DNA of 64,000 nucleotides from Costus lasius (lineage: Eukaryota; Streptophyta; Magnoliopsida; Zingiberales; Costaceae): assembly GCA_027563935.2 (NCBI GenBank), contig CM050449.1:57677949-57741948 (forward strand), written 5' to 3'. The notes under the pieces are model-generated. The model ran no database searches, was not told where the DNA came from, and was given only the letters and a program-made list of their open reading frames with translations. The translations under genes were made by a program, and so were the position numbers. Of this stretch, positions 12,540 through 25,300 are shown piece after piece; within the stretch, counting starts at the first letter, position 1; the number at the start of each line of letters is the position of its first letter.

Positions 12540-13430
12540 CTTGGGTTGTGATACAACTACTAGTGGGTGGGAGGGTCCTTAAAGCCGTACTCTAAGGGAT
12601 TACATGATGCACGCGAAAACGGGAGAGGGTCTTTAGACGAGGGAAGTGAAAAGCGTTCAAAAAATAGCAGGAAAGCACGAAGAAATCAGCGTCGAGTTCG
12701 ATCGGGGCAACACGAATGCGAGAAGGAATCAATGACACGCAACTACTGAAAATACGTCACTAACCTCTTATCATTTAGGGTGCTCTCCTAGCAAATTTTA
12801 AGCTTGGCACGTCGCAATGGGGACAACGGGTTCGCAGCGTACAACTCGCGCGTCTATGCGCCTGAAACAAACCAAAAACAAGGAACGACCACGCCTCCGC
12901 CGTGCAGATACTCGTGGAAAAGAGGGAAACTACAGCGGAAAAGAACACGAGGGAATGGAAAATAGGCGAACCTGACCCACCGGGGCGGTGGGATTTGCTT
13001 CTTATAATGCTGGAAATGGACCTTTGAGTTGAGGCACCGACCACGACTCTCACACGCCTCGAAATCGAGGCAAGACGTGTACAACTTTGGAATCGAGGCA
13101 CTCTCCTGGATCTCCACAAGTTGGAGCACTCTACCACTCTAGAGAACTGAGAATGAAGCTAGCCCACCCCTTCTCTTTTATAGGATAAGAGAGGGGAATA
13201 AGACAAGGGCTGAATTCCTACCAACTACCTACTTTTGCAGCCCAAAAGTAGTCAAGACTGCTACATAAGGACAAAAACTACTACAAGGGACAAAAGATTA
13301 ACAAACTTCTAGCAACTAAAGTGGACTGGCGCAGGTCCTTTGATTCCTGCTGGTACGAGGTTGGTTGCGAAGGTAGTTAGATGCGTTCGGAGCATACCGC
13401 GACGAAGCAGCAGAATTTGAACGTCGTAGG
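12540..13430 (-). repeat. Probable Gypsy 3' untranslated region and LTR
   Basis: The region lies just downstream of the minus-strand Gypsy pol end, where a 3' LTR is expected. It contains a good minus-strand TATA box (13175-13184). I could not place exact TG...CA ends or a second copy, so the extent is inferred. Two overlapping minus-strand open stretches inside it (12775-13137) show no domain and are not called. Confidence 0.4.
13175..13184 (-). promoter_or_regulatory. TATA box, candidate LTR promoter
   Basis: The minus strand reads CCTATAAAAG, followed about 30 bases later by 'ggctagcttcattctc', which could hold the start site. It is consistent with the U3/R border of a minus-oriented Gypsy LTR. 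Confidence 0.4.
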
Positions 13431-14366
13431 CTAAGTCACCGCCGTCGTGGCACGCTCTTGGGCCGTGTTACTGACATGATTGCGGTGTCCTTCCAGAGTT
13501 GGGCCGCTTGGGGGCTGGTCTATGGTACCCTTGGGCTGGATCATTTCGGTGTGGATTGCAAGTGGGCTGACGACACCCACGAAACGATCCGGTGGATGGG
13601 ATGTGCGTTGGGATCGCCGAATAATCACTTTATTGGGCTCCTTTGGATCCTCCTCAAATGGATGAACATGGTGGGGAGGGTTGTGCACGTCAAAACGGGG
13701 CCGTTGGGGCAAATCGGCGGTTTCAGGATTTCCACGGGTCACCCCATGACCAGTTCCACACCCCGTGACTTTTTCACCACAGTCCACAGAAACTTCTTCA
13801 GGGTGTGACTTCGGTCGCTGGGTTGACCGTGGAACATTCTGTGCATACTTGACTTTTTCCACAGGAACTTCCTCGGGGTGTGACTTCGGTCGCTGGGTCG
13901 ACCGCAAAACATTATGTGGATACTTGCCAGAATCCACAGAAAATTCCTCGGGTGTGACTTCGGTCGCTGGGTCGACCGCGGAACATTCTGTGACACCCGA
14001 ATTTGCAGAAACTTTCTTGGGTTGTGGTTTAGGTCACTTGGTACCCTGAGGAATGTTCTGTACAGATCGGGATGTGTAGTCTGGAGTGCCGCTGCAGAAG
14101 CCGCGGGCAGCGGTCTCGGTCGTTGGGTCGACCGCGGAACATTCTGTGATGCCAGAACTCACAGAAAATTTGTGGGGCTCCTCCTGGAGCAAGTTTTCCC
14201 CTTCTTCTATGTTGTATGTTCCTGCATCAGCTTCTGCTGCGTTCTCTGAGGAGTTCTCCTCTGGAGAACTCGAGGGTTGAGGTTCGTCGGGGTCCGATGG
14301 CTCCTCCAAAGGACCGTAGAATGGAAGGAGATCCGCCACGTTGAAGACGGGGTGGAGACCCATGTC
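13431..14366 (-). pseudogene. Ty3/Gypsy pol C-terminus, truncated
   Basis: The minus strand encodes the last part of a Gypsy polyprotein. HPVFNVADLLPFYGP (about 14300-14345) is the typical conserved end of the integrase region, where the protein turns acidic. A low-complexity extension follows (PSSSPEENSSENAAEADAG), then a tandem repeat of about 24-25 residues built on 'STQRPKSHPEEV'. The tail ends at 13431. One frame is open from 14366 to 13431 except for a single TGA at 14034-14036, where neighbouring repeat units have CGA on the minus strand. Everything upstream (gag, protease, RT, RNase H, integrase core) is missing: at about 14366 the sequence switches to plus-strand Copia. Confidence 0.75.
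13780..14165 (-). repeat. ~72-bp coding tandem repeat in the Gypsy tail
   Basis: Four to five diverged units occur, each with 'ttcggtcgctgggtcgaccg' followed by 'aacattctgtg' and 'cacagaaa.ttc'. They lie near 13808, 13880, 13955, 14025 (most diverged) and 14115. They encode the repeated STQRPKSH motif on the minus strand. Confidence 0.8.
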
Positions 14367-15979
14367 CTCTGTCTTAATGGTTCCTTCTAGGAACAAGAAG
14401 AAAGGGAAGAAAGGCAAAGCCCCTGTTAAGAGTTACAGCAAGGCTCTGAAACAAAAGGTTAAGCGGTCGAAGGAATACAGATGTTTCCACTGTGGCCAGC
14501 TGGGTCACTGGAAAAAGGACTGTAAAGCACTCCAAGGAGATAAGAAGGGAAGTTTTGCTTCTGGCTCAGGTATTTACGTGACTGAAGTCATGGTTTCTTC
14601 TTCCATATCATGGGTGTTGGACACTGCATGTGGAGTTCACATTTGTTCAAATGTACAGGAACTCAAGAGAAGAAGACAGGTGGGATAGCATGAGGTGGAC
14701 CTACGAGTTGGAAACGGGGCACGGGTTGCTGCTGTTGCTGTAGGCGTTTATTACATCTCATTACCATCTGGACTTGTATTGGAACTGGACAATTGTTATT
14801 TTGTACCAAGCATTACGAAAAATATTATCTCTATTCCTGCTCTTGTCAGGAAAGGGTTTTCCTTTGAATGCAATATTTCAAAGTGTATTATTTCTTTTGA
14901 TAATATTGTTTATGCTACTGGGTCGATTAACAATGGGTTATTCATGTTGGACATGGAATGTTCTATACAACAAATTGATAACAAGAAAGCTAAGTATGCT
15001 GATAACAGCACCTTGCTATGGCATAGTCGTTTAGGCCATATTAACAAGAAGCGCATTAAGCGGTTGCATGATAATGGACTGCCGGGATCATTCTCCTGTG
15101 AGGAGCTTGATACATGCAAAGCTTGTTTAATGGGTAAAATGACGAAGTCTCCTTTTTTTAATAAAGGTCAAAGGGCTTCAGGTTTACTTGACCTCATTCA
15201 CAGTGATGTGTGTGGGCCATTTAGTAAACATGCCAGAGGTGGCTATTCGTACTTCATTACCTTTACTGATGATTTCAGTAGGTATGGTAATGTCTATCTA
15301 ATGAGACATAAAAGTGAATCTTTTGACAAGTTCAAAGAGTTCAAAAATGAAGTACAAAATCAGCTAGGCCGAAATATCAAGGCACTTCGTTCAGATCGAG
15401 GTGGAGAATACTTGAGTCGAGAGTTTACTGACTATCTGAAGGAGTGTGGGATTATCTCATAGCTCACTCCGCCAGGAACACCGCAATGGAATGGTGTGTC
15501 CGAGAGGAGGAACAGAACCTTACTGGATATGGTTCGTTCTATGATGAGTCAGGCTACTTTGCCTTACTCCTTTTGGGGATTTGCACTGGAAACAGCTGCA
15601 AAGGTACTAAACTGAGTGCCATCCAAGGCAGTTTCAAAGACGCCATATGAGTTATGGTATGGGAAATAGCCAAGCTTGACGTTTATCAAGATCTGGGGTT
15701 GCGAGGCTTATGTCAAAAAGCTCGCCTCTGGGAAACTAGAGAGCAGATCTGAGAAATGTATCTTTGTCGGTTACCCTAAGGAAACTAAGGGTTATTATTT
15801 CTACGATCCCAAAGAGAACAAGGTGTTTGTTACTCGGACGGCTATTTTTCTTGAGAAGGAATTTCTTCTGCAAGAGGCCAGTGGGAGAGAAATAAAGCTG
15901 GATGAGAATCCAGAAGAAGGACAAAGTAGTCAAGCACAGTTGGATGAGCCTGAGCCAGTAGATCAGGTTACTGAACAAC
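14366..15979 (+). pseudogene. Element A Copia Gag-Pol, 5' segment (nucleocapsid to end of integrase)
   Basis: This is a decayed relative of B's polyprotein, starting inside Gag just before the basic RNKKKGKKGK stretch. It holds the zinc knuckle CFHCGQLGHWKKDC, the protease motif LDTACGVHIC, the integrase HHCC finger (HSRLGH, then CKAC) and the integrase core (HSDVCG, SDRGGEY). Four premature stops lie in the original frame: TAG at 14686, TAG at 15460, TGA at 15613 and TAG at 15667. Compared with B each is a single C-to-T change (CAG or CGA codons). The left edge is a break against Gypsy DNA, so the 5' LTR, leader and most of Gag are lost. The right edge is interrupted at codon 'GAACAAC' by element B, and the frame resumes at 27901. 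Confidence 0.92.
15975..15979. repeat. Target site duplication ACAAC, left of element B
   Basis: ACAAC directly precedes B's 5' LTR, and the same five bases follow its 3' LTR at 27896-27900. Removing B plus one copy rejoins A's pol in frame. Confidence 0.95.
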
Positions 15980-16879
15980 TGTTGGGGTATGCCCTTAAGG
16001 CTAATGTTTGAGGCCTTGGGATTCTTTCAGTATCATGTATAAACTCTTATGTTTATAAAGGCAATGGTTGTTATTCAGTTTGTTACATTGTCTGCTGCAA
16101 TAAGTGTGCTTCTGAATAATGTCTCAAAGCTGTTCAGCTAGGCTGACATGCTATATGTCCTTAGTCGAGATATCTTGGTGAACATGAGACAGCCTTGATA
16201 TGATTGAGACTAATATGTGTTCTAATCTTATAGGATGCTTCGAGCATGGAATAAGATGTAGACTCATGGGTACATTGGATGTACTGGACAGACCCTACTG
16301 GGATATTCCATTGCCTTTCACAATGTGAATAATCCTTGTTTGCGACAAGTGGCACATATCCTCTGACTTGAGATCACTTGTGTTTCTAAATGATGATTGT
16401 CATTGTTTTGAGGTAGTTCAATATCATTTGAAACATAATGGTTATAGACTATCTTGGATAATGATCATGAGTCATGTTAGGGCACTAGTGATAGATATAG
16501 GATTGCCGTCTCCTTGATTGGAGTGTGATGTTCTAAAGGGGCCCCCCTGGATGAAATGATTGAGAAAGTGTATGGCCATACCCAGGTGACTATGTTCATC
16601 TGATCTAATCATGCTCATCATATTGGAGCTACAGGCTTGACACGCTTGTCCAATAAGAACATCCAGTGGCAAAGGAAACATGTATGCCTAGTGAAGTGGA
16701 TTCATACTTGTGCTGTGGTTTGGGTGTAGTCTTGGAAGACTCTTTGTAAGACCCAGAATTTTATTAGCAGGTAAGAAAAATAAAGTTTTGATTATTTAGC
16801 ATGTTTGTGGAAGTTTTTCATTGAGAAAATGTCTTGATTTGTGTATTTTCCTGCAATGTAAAAATATGTGTCACGGAGA

Positions 16880-16933
16880 GGATTTGAACCTGAGACTTAA
16901 GGCATAGAATGTGTGCTACACGCCACTAGGCTA
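16880..16933 (-). other. tRNA-like A box and B box in solo LTR E
   Basis: The minus strand reads TAGCCTAGTGG, a match to the tRNA gene A box, then 32 bases later GGTTCAAATCC, one base from the B box consensus. The spacing is as in a tRNA gene. The acceptor and T stems do not pair well, so this is not a working tRNA gene. It may be a tRNA- or SINE-derived relic captured in the LTR. Confidence 0.5.
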
Positions 16934-18059
16934 GGGGTGTCTTCTTGTTAGAAAAGGGTAAGAGCCCTTGATAAGGGGAAAGTGGAAATTAACTTATACT
17001 AAAGGGTTATTGGATCTTCCACTTATGTTTGCTAATGGGTTGGATTCTTTGGAGATAGGAAAACGAAATTAGAGGGTTCACCCTCGTTTTTCCTCTTTGC
17101 TCGTTGTTCACGAGTTTCGTTAGGGTGAAGGGTGGCGGCTTGCTTCTTCTTCTCCTTCTCTTCTTCTTGTGGCCGGCGGCAAGAGGTGGTGGAAGCGATT
17201 TTCCGGCGGCTCTTGGGTGGTTCCGGCGAAGTGTGTGGCGTGAGTGGCGTGAGGGTGTTGGTTTGGAAGAACCGAAATCAAGGTGAGTGGATGTTCTCCT
17301 TCACCTAGTTCACGAAAATTGGATGCATTGCTTGTTTTAGAGAAGATTAATGCATAGGAGTATGGCATGATCTCTTAATTTCAATTGTACATGTTTTCCT
17401 TGTTTTTCCCAAATTTTCGAAACCCTAGCTTGCATGAAAATTAGGGCTTTTCGTTTTTAAGACTCTTAATCCTAAATTGGACTTTGATTAAACATGTATG
17501 TAGCTTTAGAATTTAAATTGCATGAAGATTAGGGCTTGAAGGAGAATTTCGACCCTTCTTCATGAAATTACGTCCAAATGCATGGGTAAAAATTGGGGAA
17601 AACTTGATATTCATGAAATTAGGTATATGAGGATTCTACTGAATTTTTTGGGAATTTTTAGAAATAAAAGTTTCTGTTGACTGAAATTGACCTAGGGGTA
17701 ATTCGGTAAATTTCCTAGTTAAAATTGGGGAAAACTTGAAATTACGAATCTAGGGATTATGAGGGACGTAATGAATATTTTTACGAAATTTTTGGATAAC
17801 TTTTCGTGTATGACTTAAACTTTGAACTAGGGGTATTTCTGTCTTTTGTTATCAGAACTAGTAGAAAACTATGAATATGTGATATTCTGCATTTATGTTA
17901 ATTGTGAATGAAATTTAGTGAATTTTCTGTATTATTATGTATTTTTAATTGAATGGTGTATGCAGAAAGTAATGACATGAAATATTGATTGATAACTTTG
18001 GGTGATAACATAGCAAGGTTAGACTGAACTAATTAGCATGAAACCTAAGGACTACACTA

Positions 18060-18165
18060 CTATGTGATTATGTGATTTTTGAATATTATGTGATTATGTG
18101 ATTTTTGAATATTATGTGGTTATGTGATTTTCGAATATTATGTGGTTATGTGATTTTCGAATAAT
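18060..18165 (+). repeat. Short tandem repeat in LTR E
   Basis: About four copies of 'tatgtgattatgtgattttt' and 'gaatat', a period of roughly 30 bases with small changes between copies. Confidence 0.8.
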
Positions 18166-20488
18166 ATGTGTTGTGGTCATGGAATGGTTAGGACTAAGGC
18201 TAAGTGTAACTGTGTACTCAAGGGGATAGTCTATATGTGATATGTTAAGGGTTGGAGATTTCAGCCCTGTATTGTGATATGTGAGGGGGTTGTTGTTCAG
18301 CCTGCCTGATGTGATTATTGTGATAAAAATGACTATCCTAGAGTATAGTTGACATGTAGAAGTCCACTTTTGTGAAATAAGATATAAGATGTGTCTGGTG
18401 TTGTCCAGTTAAGGAACCCTTTGGGAGAACGAGTGATATAAGACGCAAAGTGCCATGTCTTGGTCGGACAGGGGCCACCTCTTGATGTCATCACTCTTAG
18501 ACGCTTAGATTTTTGTGATTATGGGGTGGTGTAGATCAAGGTATCACATCTTGACCAGGTGGTGATTACCTCTTGAGTCTACACACTGTCCATGTATATA
18601 TGTTGCATGTGATTTGCAGGCTTCTCCCAGTGCTTAGGCCAAAGCCGGGTTGGACCATAATGGTCACTATTGATTATGCTGGACAACTAGGTCAATTAAG
18701 TCATTAGTTGGTTTAGAGTATAGCTCTAGAACCCTGGTTACTCTTTGGTGACAATGATGTCTTAGCAGTTTACACCTGATTGTTTTATATGAGTTCTGTC
18801 CTTTAATTTTGTTATATGTTGATATGATATTCTGTTAAATGTTTTTAAAATAATCTGCATGTATTTTTGAGTGTATGTTATGGATGGTCGTTTGAGACTA
18901 TCCACTCACTGGGCTGTGTAGCTCACTCCCTCACTATTTTCAGGTGTAGAGCAGGGCGCATTTCTTGAGTTAGCGTTGATATGGATATTATGCTGGTTAA
19001 TGTATAAGACTTTTGTGCTTAATTAACTAGGGCCGGTTGTGGCCGAATTATGTGAACTTGTGTTGCCGGTTGTGGCAGTTTTAAGTTTTGAAGTTTTGAT
19101 TTTTGTGTCACCGCGGGCTTTGGCCTGGTTTCGGTGTTTGGTATTATTCATGTTAGTTTCATGAGTTTATAGAATCGACATTGTGACTTTGGTTTCCAAT
19201 TTGAGTCGATTGGTATTTTTGCAAACGGATTTGATATAAATGTGAACTTGCATATGTCTAGTGCAAGTATTGCCTGGTGGCAGGTACCTTTATGTGATTT
19301 ATGGATTTTACGGATTTTATGTGGTTTTGATATAACTGTTGACTTGCATATGTCTAGTGCAAGTATTGCGTGGTGGCAGGTACATTTGTGAAATTATGAT
19401 TCGTGGAGATTTTTGTATGGATTTCTCGAAAATTTTCAGATCGTGTTTTCTTGAACTTGGTTTTACCTAGCATGTGAATCGATCTTGTATGATAACATCC
19501 TGTTTCTCTATGACTTGTGTTGCTTGTTTGGGGTTAAGATAACGGGATGTGACACTCTTTCCTTTATATCGGGAGACAGTGATGTGTTGCTAGATACCCC
19601 TCACTGATCGTGATAACGTAAGTTATCGTTACCGACATTTAAAGGAAACCCTTAGGGTCGCACAATTTGATGATATGGCTTACTTAAGTCAGATCGTGTG
19701 GACTGAATTGTTTGGGTTCAGTTTAAAGGGATTTAAACTCTGATTGTAAGTGAGATCTGGTCTGATCATGTTTGATTGATTAGGGCTTGAGATCGGTAAG
19801 CTTCGATTGAGAGATTCGATGCTAGATCGGTGAGATTAGGAGCATCAAGAGATGAACGGTTAGATCTTGAACCTTAGGGTTTATTGTGATCTAGACCATA
19901 TGGCTTGGGTTAATTGGTCTTTGAACCAACCCAAAAATGAACCAACTTATTATGTGAGCGCATGGTTCATTGAGGAGAGAAAAATGCGATTGGTTCGTGG
20001 GTACATGAACGCATGATCGCATAAGAGAATAAGGCTAGCTATTTTTAGTAGCCACGCCTCCACGTTTTGAGTGGAACGCATCTCTTGTCCCCCCTCTCCT
20101 ATTCTCGTCGCTTGCTCTCGTGTGGAAGTGGTTGTTCACGCCTTGGAGAGAGTTTGCTCAAGCAAGAGATCATCTCAACTCCCCTTCCATTCGACAAGGA
20201 CACTTGGAGATCCTTGCTAGCACAAGGAGCAACAAGAAGTAGCCGATCCATCGTCTTGTGTGCGTCATCTTTGGAGGAGAACCATTTCGTTCTCTCATTT
20301 CCAAGCCGCCACCCAATCTAATGGCGTTGGTAAGATCACTTGTCGATCTTTGCAAGTTTTTATACAAGTTGATCATATGAACTATATGCGATCTTATGAA
20401 ACCCTAAAATCATTGCTTCCGCTATCAAAGTTTTACATGCGCCTCCTATTAGGGTTTCGCCCCCCTCATTGAAAGGGGTACTTTCAAT

Positions 20489-20500
20489 TGGTATCAGAGC
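20489..20500 (+). promoter_or_regulatory. Primer-binding site of element B
   Basis: TGGTATCAGAGC lies two bases after the 5' LTR. It is the standard plant Copia primer site, complementary to the 3' end of initiator tRNA-Met (established knowledge). Confidence 0.95.
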
Positions 20501-22337
20501 GTTGGTTCTTGTAGAATCATATGATTGCTTGATGATTTGTGATCCTTGTTTGTGTTTGATAAGTAGATCTAGTAGGAAGCATCTTGCGCATCTACATGTT
20601 AAGTAGTGAAAATACATGATGTATGTTTTTACTCCTTTGCGCATGTATGATGTATGATTGCGCATGTTGATAGTTGTAGTTTTTCTTAAAATACTTAATC
20701 ACTTGCGCGCCTCACTAGCTCTAAGTGACGCCTGCTATAAACCCTTAGACGGGTTAGTAGGGTTGAAGTCATCCTCTAGGTAAGATCCAACCAGTCTGAT
20801 CAGACCATATGACAGCCTAGATGGGTCGACCAGATGGCACCTGTGCGCAAGCACGAGGTGGCTATAGGTCGACTGCAGACAGGCGTGTAGCGAGGTCTGG
20901 TTGAGACAACCAATGAACACTCTTGAGTTAGGCCCGGGGTCACACCCGCTTGCCAGAACTCATGAAGGTTGTTCAGCCCTTTGCACATGCACGGTTGACC
21001 ATTAGGTCGACTCAAGTCAGTTAGGACTTGGTGCATGCAAGGGCAGTGGATCTGACTAGGTCGGATGAGTGGATCCCTATTAATGGACCGTTGTAAGGTA
21101 GTAGGGCACATAAGGAAAATAAAAAAAATTGATGCCAATGGGTTTTCAAAACCAATTTTATTTTCTGGTTTGGATCACATGTTGATTGGATGCCATCTGC
21201 TTGTTTATTTAATCTTATGTGGGTTGCCCTTTTAATGTGTGCTGTGCTGGGGCCTGCGAGCCTGGATTAATTATAAATTATTATTTTTGTAATCTGCGCA
21301 TCACATGTCATTTAATTTATAAAGTGTAATTGACCTGCGAGTCAATCTTGTCTAGATAGATTAAATTGTATTTTAATCAGACAAGAGCACAGAGCACACA
21401 TGGCAGAGGCGCATGCAGCTTGAGGCTTAACCAGGTGGGAGGTCCAGGGTTCGACTCTGGGACAGGCGCATTTACCTGGTGGGCGCACCTGAGCTGCAGT
21501 GGGCGCTCGGGCCCTGGGTTGGGCCAGATGAGAATTCAAAAGACCCATGAAGAGCTCAAGTGAAGACTTAAGTTAAAATTAAGGTCTTACTTAGGGTTAA
21601 TGGGCTTTTACCACATAAGATCAGCATGCTTTCTACTTATCGTTTTTATGATTAGAATTGCATGATTTATCTTCTGCTATCACCATAGGGTTTGCATGAT
21701 AGTTAAGAAGATAAAAAGACCGTTAAAATCCAACGCTAAAATATCAAGCACGTAAGCCTTCTGACGCGAAACCTCACTGTTCTGACTATCGTTGGGGCCG
21801 TGTTGTACCCACTCAGTGAGCACGCCCATCTATCTTCAGACGGTGTGCGATTACACCTGCGTGTTACAGGGAAGGGATTTATCGCTTCTCGTTGCTCAGC
21901 ATAGCACGTGGTGGTCCAGGGAGTAGGTCAGGTCAGCTTGACCATGTAGGCTACATATGGAGCATATGTTAACTATATGGAGGCAGCCATCTGTGGGATC
22001 AGAGACTGTGTTATACCAACTCTGTTGGCACAGTCTGCTGGATTGCCCAGATGAAGGGGAATCGCACGGGTTGGCGATTGGCAGGGACTGCCTACCAGAA
22101 ATTAGTGCTTGTACTCTCTGTGCATCTTATCTCGCCTGAGCGGGACGCGGAGACCAAGTATGAAATCTGGATCCCATCTCACTAAAAGAGTCTTACTCTT
22201 TCGGACTGTTTTAATGGATTTTTCAGTCAGATAAAATAGTGAGAAAAGAATCTTTCTTAAGTCCTGGATTGATTCTAAACATTGATACTGACCTTGCTGT
22301 TCTTGCATTGTTGTAGATTCCTGCAGCAACGAACACC
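20501..22337 (+). other. Element B untranslated leader, with tRNA-like motif
   Basis: A 1.8-kb leader lies between the primer site and Gag. The open stretches in it are short and not conserved as proteins. At 21420-21458 'ggcttaaccaggtgggaggt' and GGTTCGACTCT resemble tRNA A and B boxes. The same module is present in C's leader (39552-39587). Such a long leader may hold packaging signals (inference). Confidence 0.6.
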
Positions 22338-25300
22338 ATGAGCTTCAATGTGCGATCCCTACTGGAAAGGGAGAAGTTTGCTGGGCCAAACTTCTCAGAC
22401 TGGTACGGACACCTTAAGATTGTTCTTAAGGCTGAGAGGAAACTGTATGTCCTCGAGATGGCTATACCGCCTCAACCCGCTCCGAACGCCGCAAGGGCAG
22501 TTCGGGATGCCTATGAAAAGCTTGTCAATGATAGCATTGATGTCGCTTGCCTGATGCTAGCGTCTATGACGCCACAGCTGCAGCGTCAGCATGAGGATAT
22601 GTCTGCTATAGAAATGATAGCAAACCTCAAGATGCTGTATGCTGCACAGGCGAGGACTGAACGCTATAATTTGACCAAGCTTTTCTTTCAGAGCAAACTG
22701 GCTGAAGGGAGTCCAGTGGGAGCTCATGTGCTCAAGATGATTGGGCACAAAGAGGCTCTGGAGAAACTGGGGCATACCATCAATCAGGAGCTTGCTGTAG
22801 ACATTATTCTGCAGTCCCTCCCGGTCTCTTTCGATCCGTTCATTATTAATTTTAATATGAACAAGATCGACTGTACACCGGCAGAGTTGCTGAATATGCT
22901 CTTGACTACAGAGGAAACTCTAAAGGGAAAGCCTTCAACCTCTGTCTTGATGTTTCCTTCAAGGAACAAGAAGAAGGGGAAGAAGGGCAAAGCCCCTATC
23001 AAGAATTACAACAAGGCTCTGAAACAAAAGGTCAAGCGGTCAAAGGAATACAGATGTTTCCATTGTGGCCAGCTGGGTCACTGGAAAAAGGACTGTAAGG
23101 CGCTCCAAGGAGACAAGAAGGGAAGTTTCGCTTCTGGCTCAGGTATTTTTGTGACTGAGGTCATGTTTTCTTCTTCTATTTCATGGGTGTTGGACACTGC
23201 ATGTGGAGTTCACATTTGTTCAAATGTACAGGAACTCAAGAGAAGAAGACAGGTGGGACAGCATGAGGTGGACCTACGAGTTGGAAACGGGGCAGGGGTT
23301 GCTGCTGTTGCTGTAGGGGTTTATTACATCTCATTACCATCTGGCCTTGTATTAGAACTGGACAATTGTTATTTCGTTCCAAGTATTACGAAAAATATTA
23401 TCTCTATTCCTGCTCTTGTCAGGAAAGGATTTTCCTTTGAATGCAATATTTCAAAGTGTGTTCTTTCTAATGATAATATTGTTTATGCTACTGGATCAAT
23501 TAACAATGGATTATTCATGTTGGACATGGAATGTTCTATACAAAATATTGATAATAAGAAAGCCAAGTATGCTGATGACAGCACCTTGTTATGGCATAGT
23601 CGTTTAGGCCATATTAACAAGAAGCGCATTAAGCGGTTGCATGATCATGGACTGCTGGGATCATTCTCCTATGAGGAGATTGATACATGCAAAGCTTGTT
23701 TACTGGGTAAAATGACGAAGTCTCCTTTTCCTAACAAAGGTCAAAGGGCTTCAGGTTTACTTGACCTTATACACAGTGATGTGTGTGGGCCATTTAGTAA
23801 ACATGCCAGAGGTGGCTATTCATACTTCATTACCTTTACTGATGATTTCAGTAGATATGGGTATGTCTCTCTAATGAGACATAAGAGTGAATCTTTTGAC
23901 AAGTTCAAAGAGTTCAAAAATGAAGTACAGAATCAGCTAGGCCGAAATATTAAGGCACTTCGCTCAGATCGAGGTGTAGAATACCTAAGTCGAGAATTTA
24001 CTGACTATTTGAAGGAGTGTGGGATTATCTCACAGCTCACTCCACCAGGAACACCGCAGTGGAATGGTGTGTCCGAGAGGAGGAACAGAACCTTACTGGA
24101 TATGGTTCGTTCTATGATGAGTCAGGCTACTCTACCTTACTCCTTTTGGGGATTTGCACTGGAAACAGCTGCAAAGGTACTAAACCGAGTGCCATCCAAG
24201 GTAGTTTCAAAGACTCCATATGAATTATGGTATGGGAAACAGCCGAGCTTGACATTTATTAAGATCTGGGGTTGCGAGGCTTATGTCAAAAAGCTCGCCT
24301 CTGGGAAACTAGAGAGCAGATCTGAGAAATGTATCTTTGTCGGCTACCCTAAGGAAACTAAGGGTTATTATTTCTACGATCCCAAGGAGAACAAGGTATT
24401 TGTTGCTCGGACGGCCATTTTTCTTGAGAAGGAGTTTCTTCTGCAAGAGGCCAGTGGGAGAGAAATAAAACTGGATGAGAATCCAGTGGAAGGACAAAGT
24501 AGTCAAGCACAGTTGGATGAGCCTGAGCCGGTAGAACAGGTTAGTGAACAACCTGAGGCTCAGATATCACGGGAACCGCGAAGATCGGGAAGGATCCGTC
24601 GACAGCCTGAGCGCTATGACGGAGTCTACATCATTGATAATGATGAACCCCTTACTTATGCGGATGCGGTCAGTGGACCGGAATCAGCTAGATGGCTTAA
24701 AGCTATGCGAGCCGAAATGGACTCCATGTCAGATAACCAAGTCTGGGATTTGGTTGATCCACCTCCGGGAGTAATCCCTATAGGCTGTAAATGGATCTTC
24801 AAGAAGAAGATTGACATGGATGGTAACGTGGTTACCTATAAGGGCAGGCTAGTTGCGAAAGGTTTCAAACAAATCTACGGGATAGATTATGATGAAACTT
24901 TCTCTCCTGTAGCTATGTTCAAGTCTATTCGGATTATTCTCGCGATAGCAGCATATTACGATTATGAGATCTGGCAGATGGATGTGAAGACCGCTTTCCT
25001 TAATGGAAAACTGGATGAGGATGTGTATATGACACAACCTGAAGGTTTCACTAATCCATCAGATCGTCATAAAATATGCAAGTTAAAGAAGTCCATTTAT
25101 GGACTTAAACAAGCATCAAGAAGCTGGAATATTCGTTTTGATGAATCAATATGTGAATTTGGTTTCATCAAGAATGAAGATGACCCGTGTGTATATAAGA
25201 GGTTTAGTGGGAGCGTGATTACTTTCCTAGTCCTCTACGTCGATGATATCTTAATCATTGGAAACGATATTCCTGAACTGCATGCTGTTAAAGCATGGTT

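Larger units (their letters stand above)
16745..19554 (+). mobile_element. Element E: solo LTR inserted in B's 5' LTR
   Basis: The 2810-bp segment is bounded by TGTAAGACCC and GGGATGTGACA (TG...CA ends) and flanked by CTCTT at 16740-16744 and 19555-19559. The empty site is visible in B's 3' LTR ('gactctttccttta'). It has no gag or pol motif and no primer site, so it is a solo LTR left by recombination, or a compact non-coding element. Inside are a tandem 'gattatgtgatttttgaata' block (about 18060-18165), a duplicated segment at 19241-19290 and 19332-19385 ('cttgcatatgtctagtgcaa'), and a tRNA-like module. A Leu-rich open stretch at 17104-17286 is not supported as a gene. The lineage is not determined. 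Confidence 0.85.
15980..20486 (+). repeat. Element B 5' LTR (split by solo LTR E)
   Basis: It starts TGTTGGGGTATGCCC and ends 'ggggtactttca', immediately before the primer-binding site. The LTR proper is 15980-16744 plus 19560-20486; the middle is inserted element E. Confidence 0.95.

Noticed and set aside
13458..14280. Plus-strand frames over the tandem repeats
   Set aside because: They are shadows of the minus-strand Gypsy tail. The repeat gives open frames on both strands.
17104..17286. Small Leu-rich open frame that looks like a signal peptide protein
   Set aside because: It lies inside solo LTR E. The Leu run comes from a 'cttctt' pyrimidine repeat, and there is no other support.
21410..21480. 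Possible tRNA gene in B's leader
   Set aside because: The boxes are tRNA-like but the spacing is too short and no cloverleaf can be drawn. Reported as a motif only.
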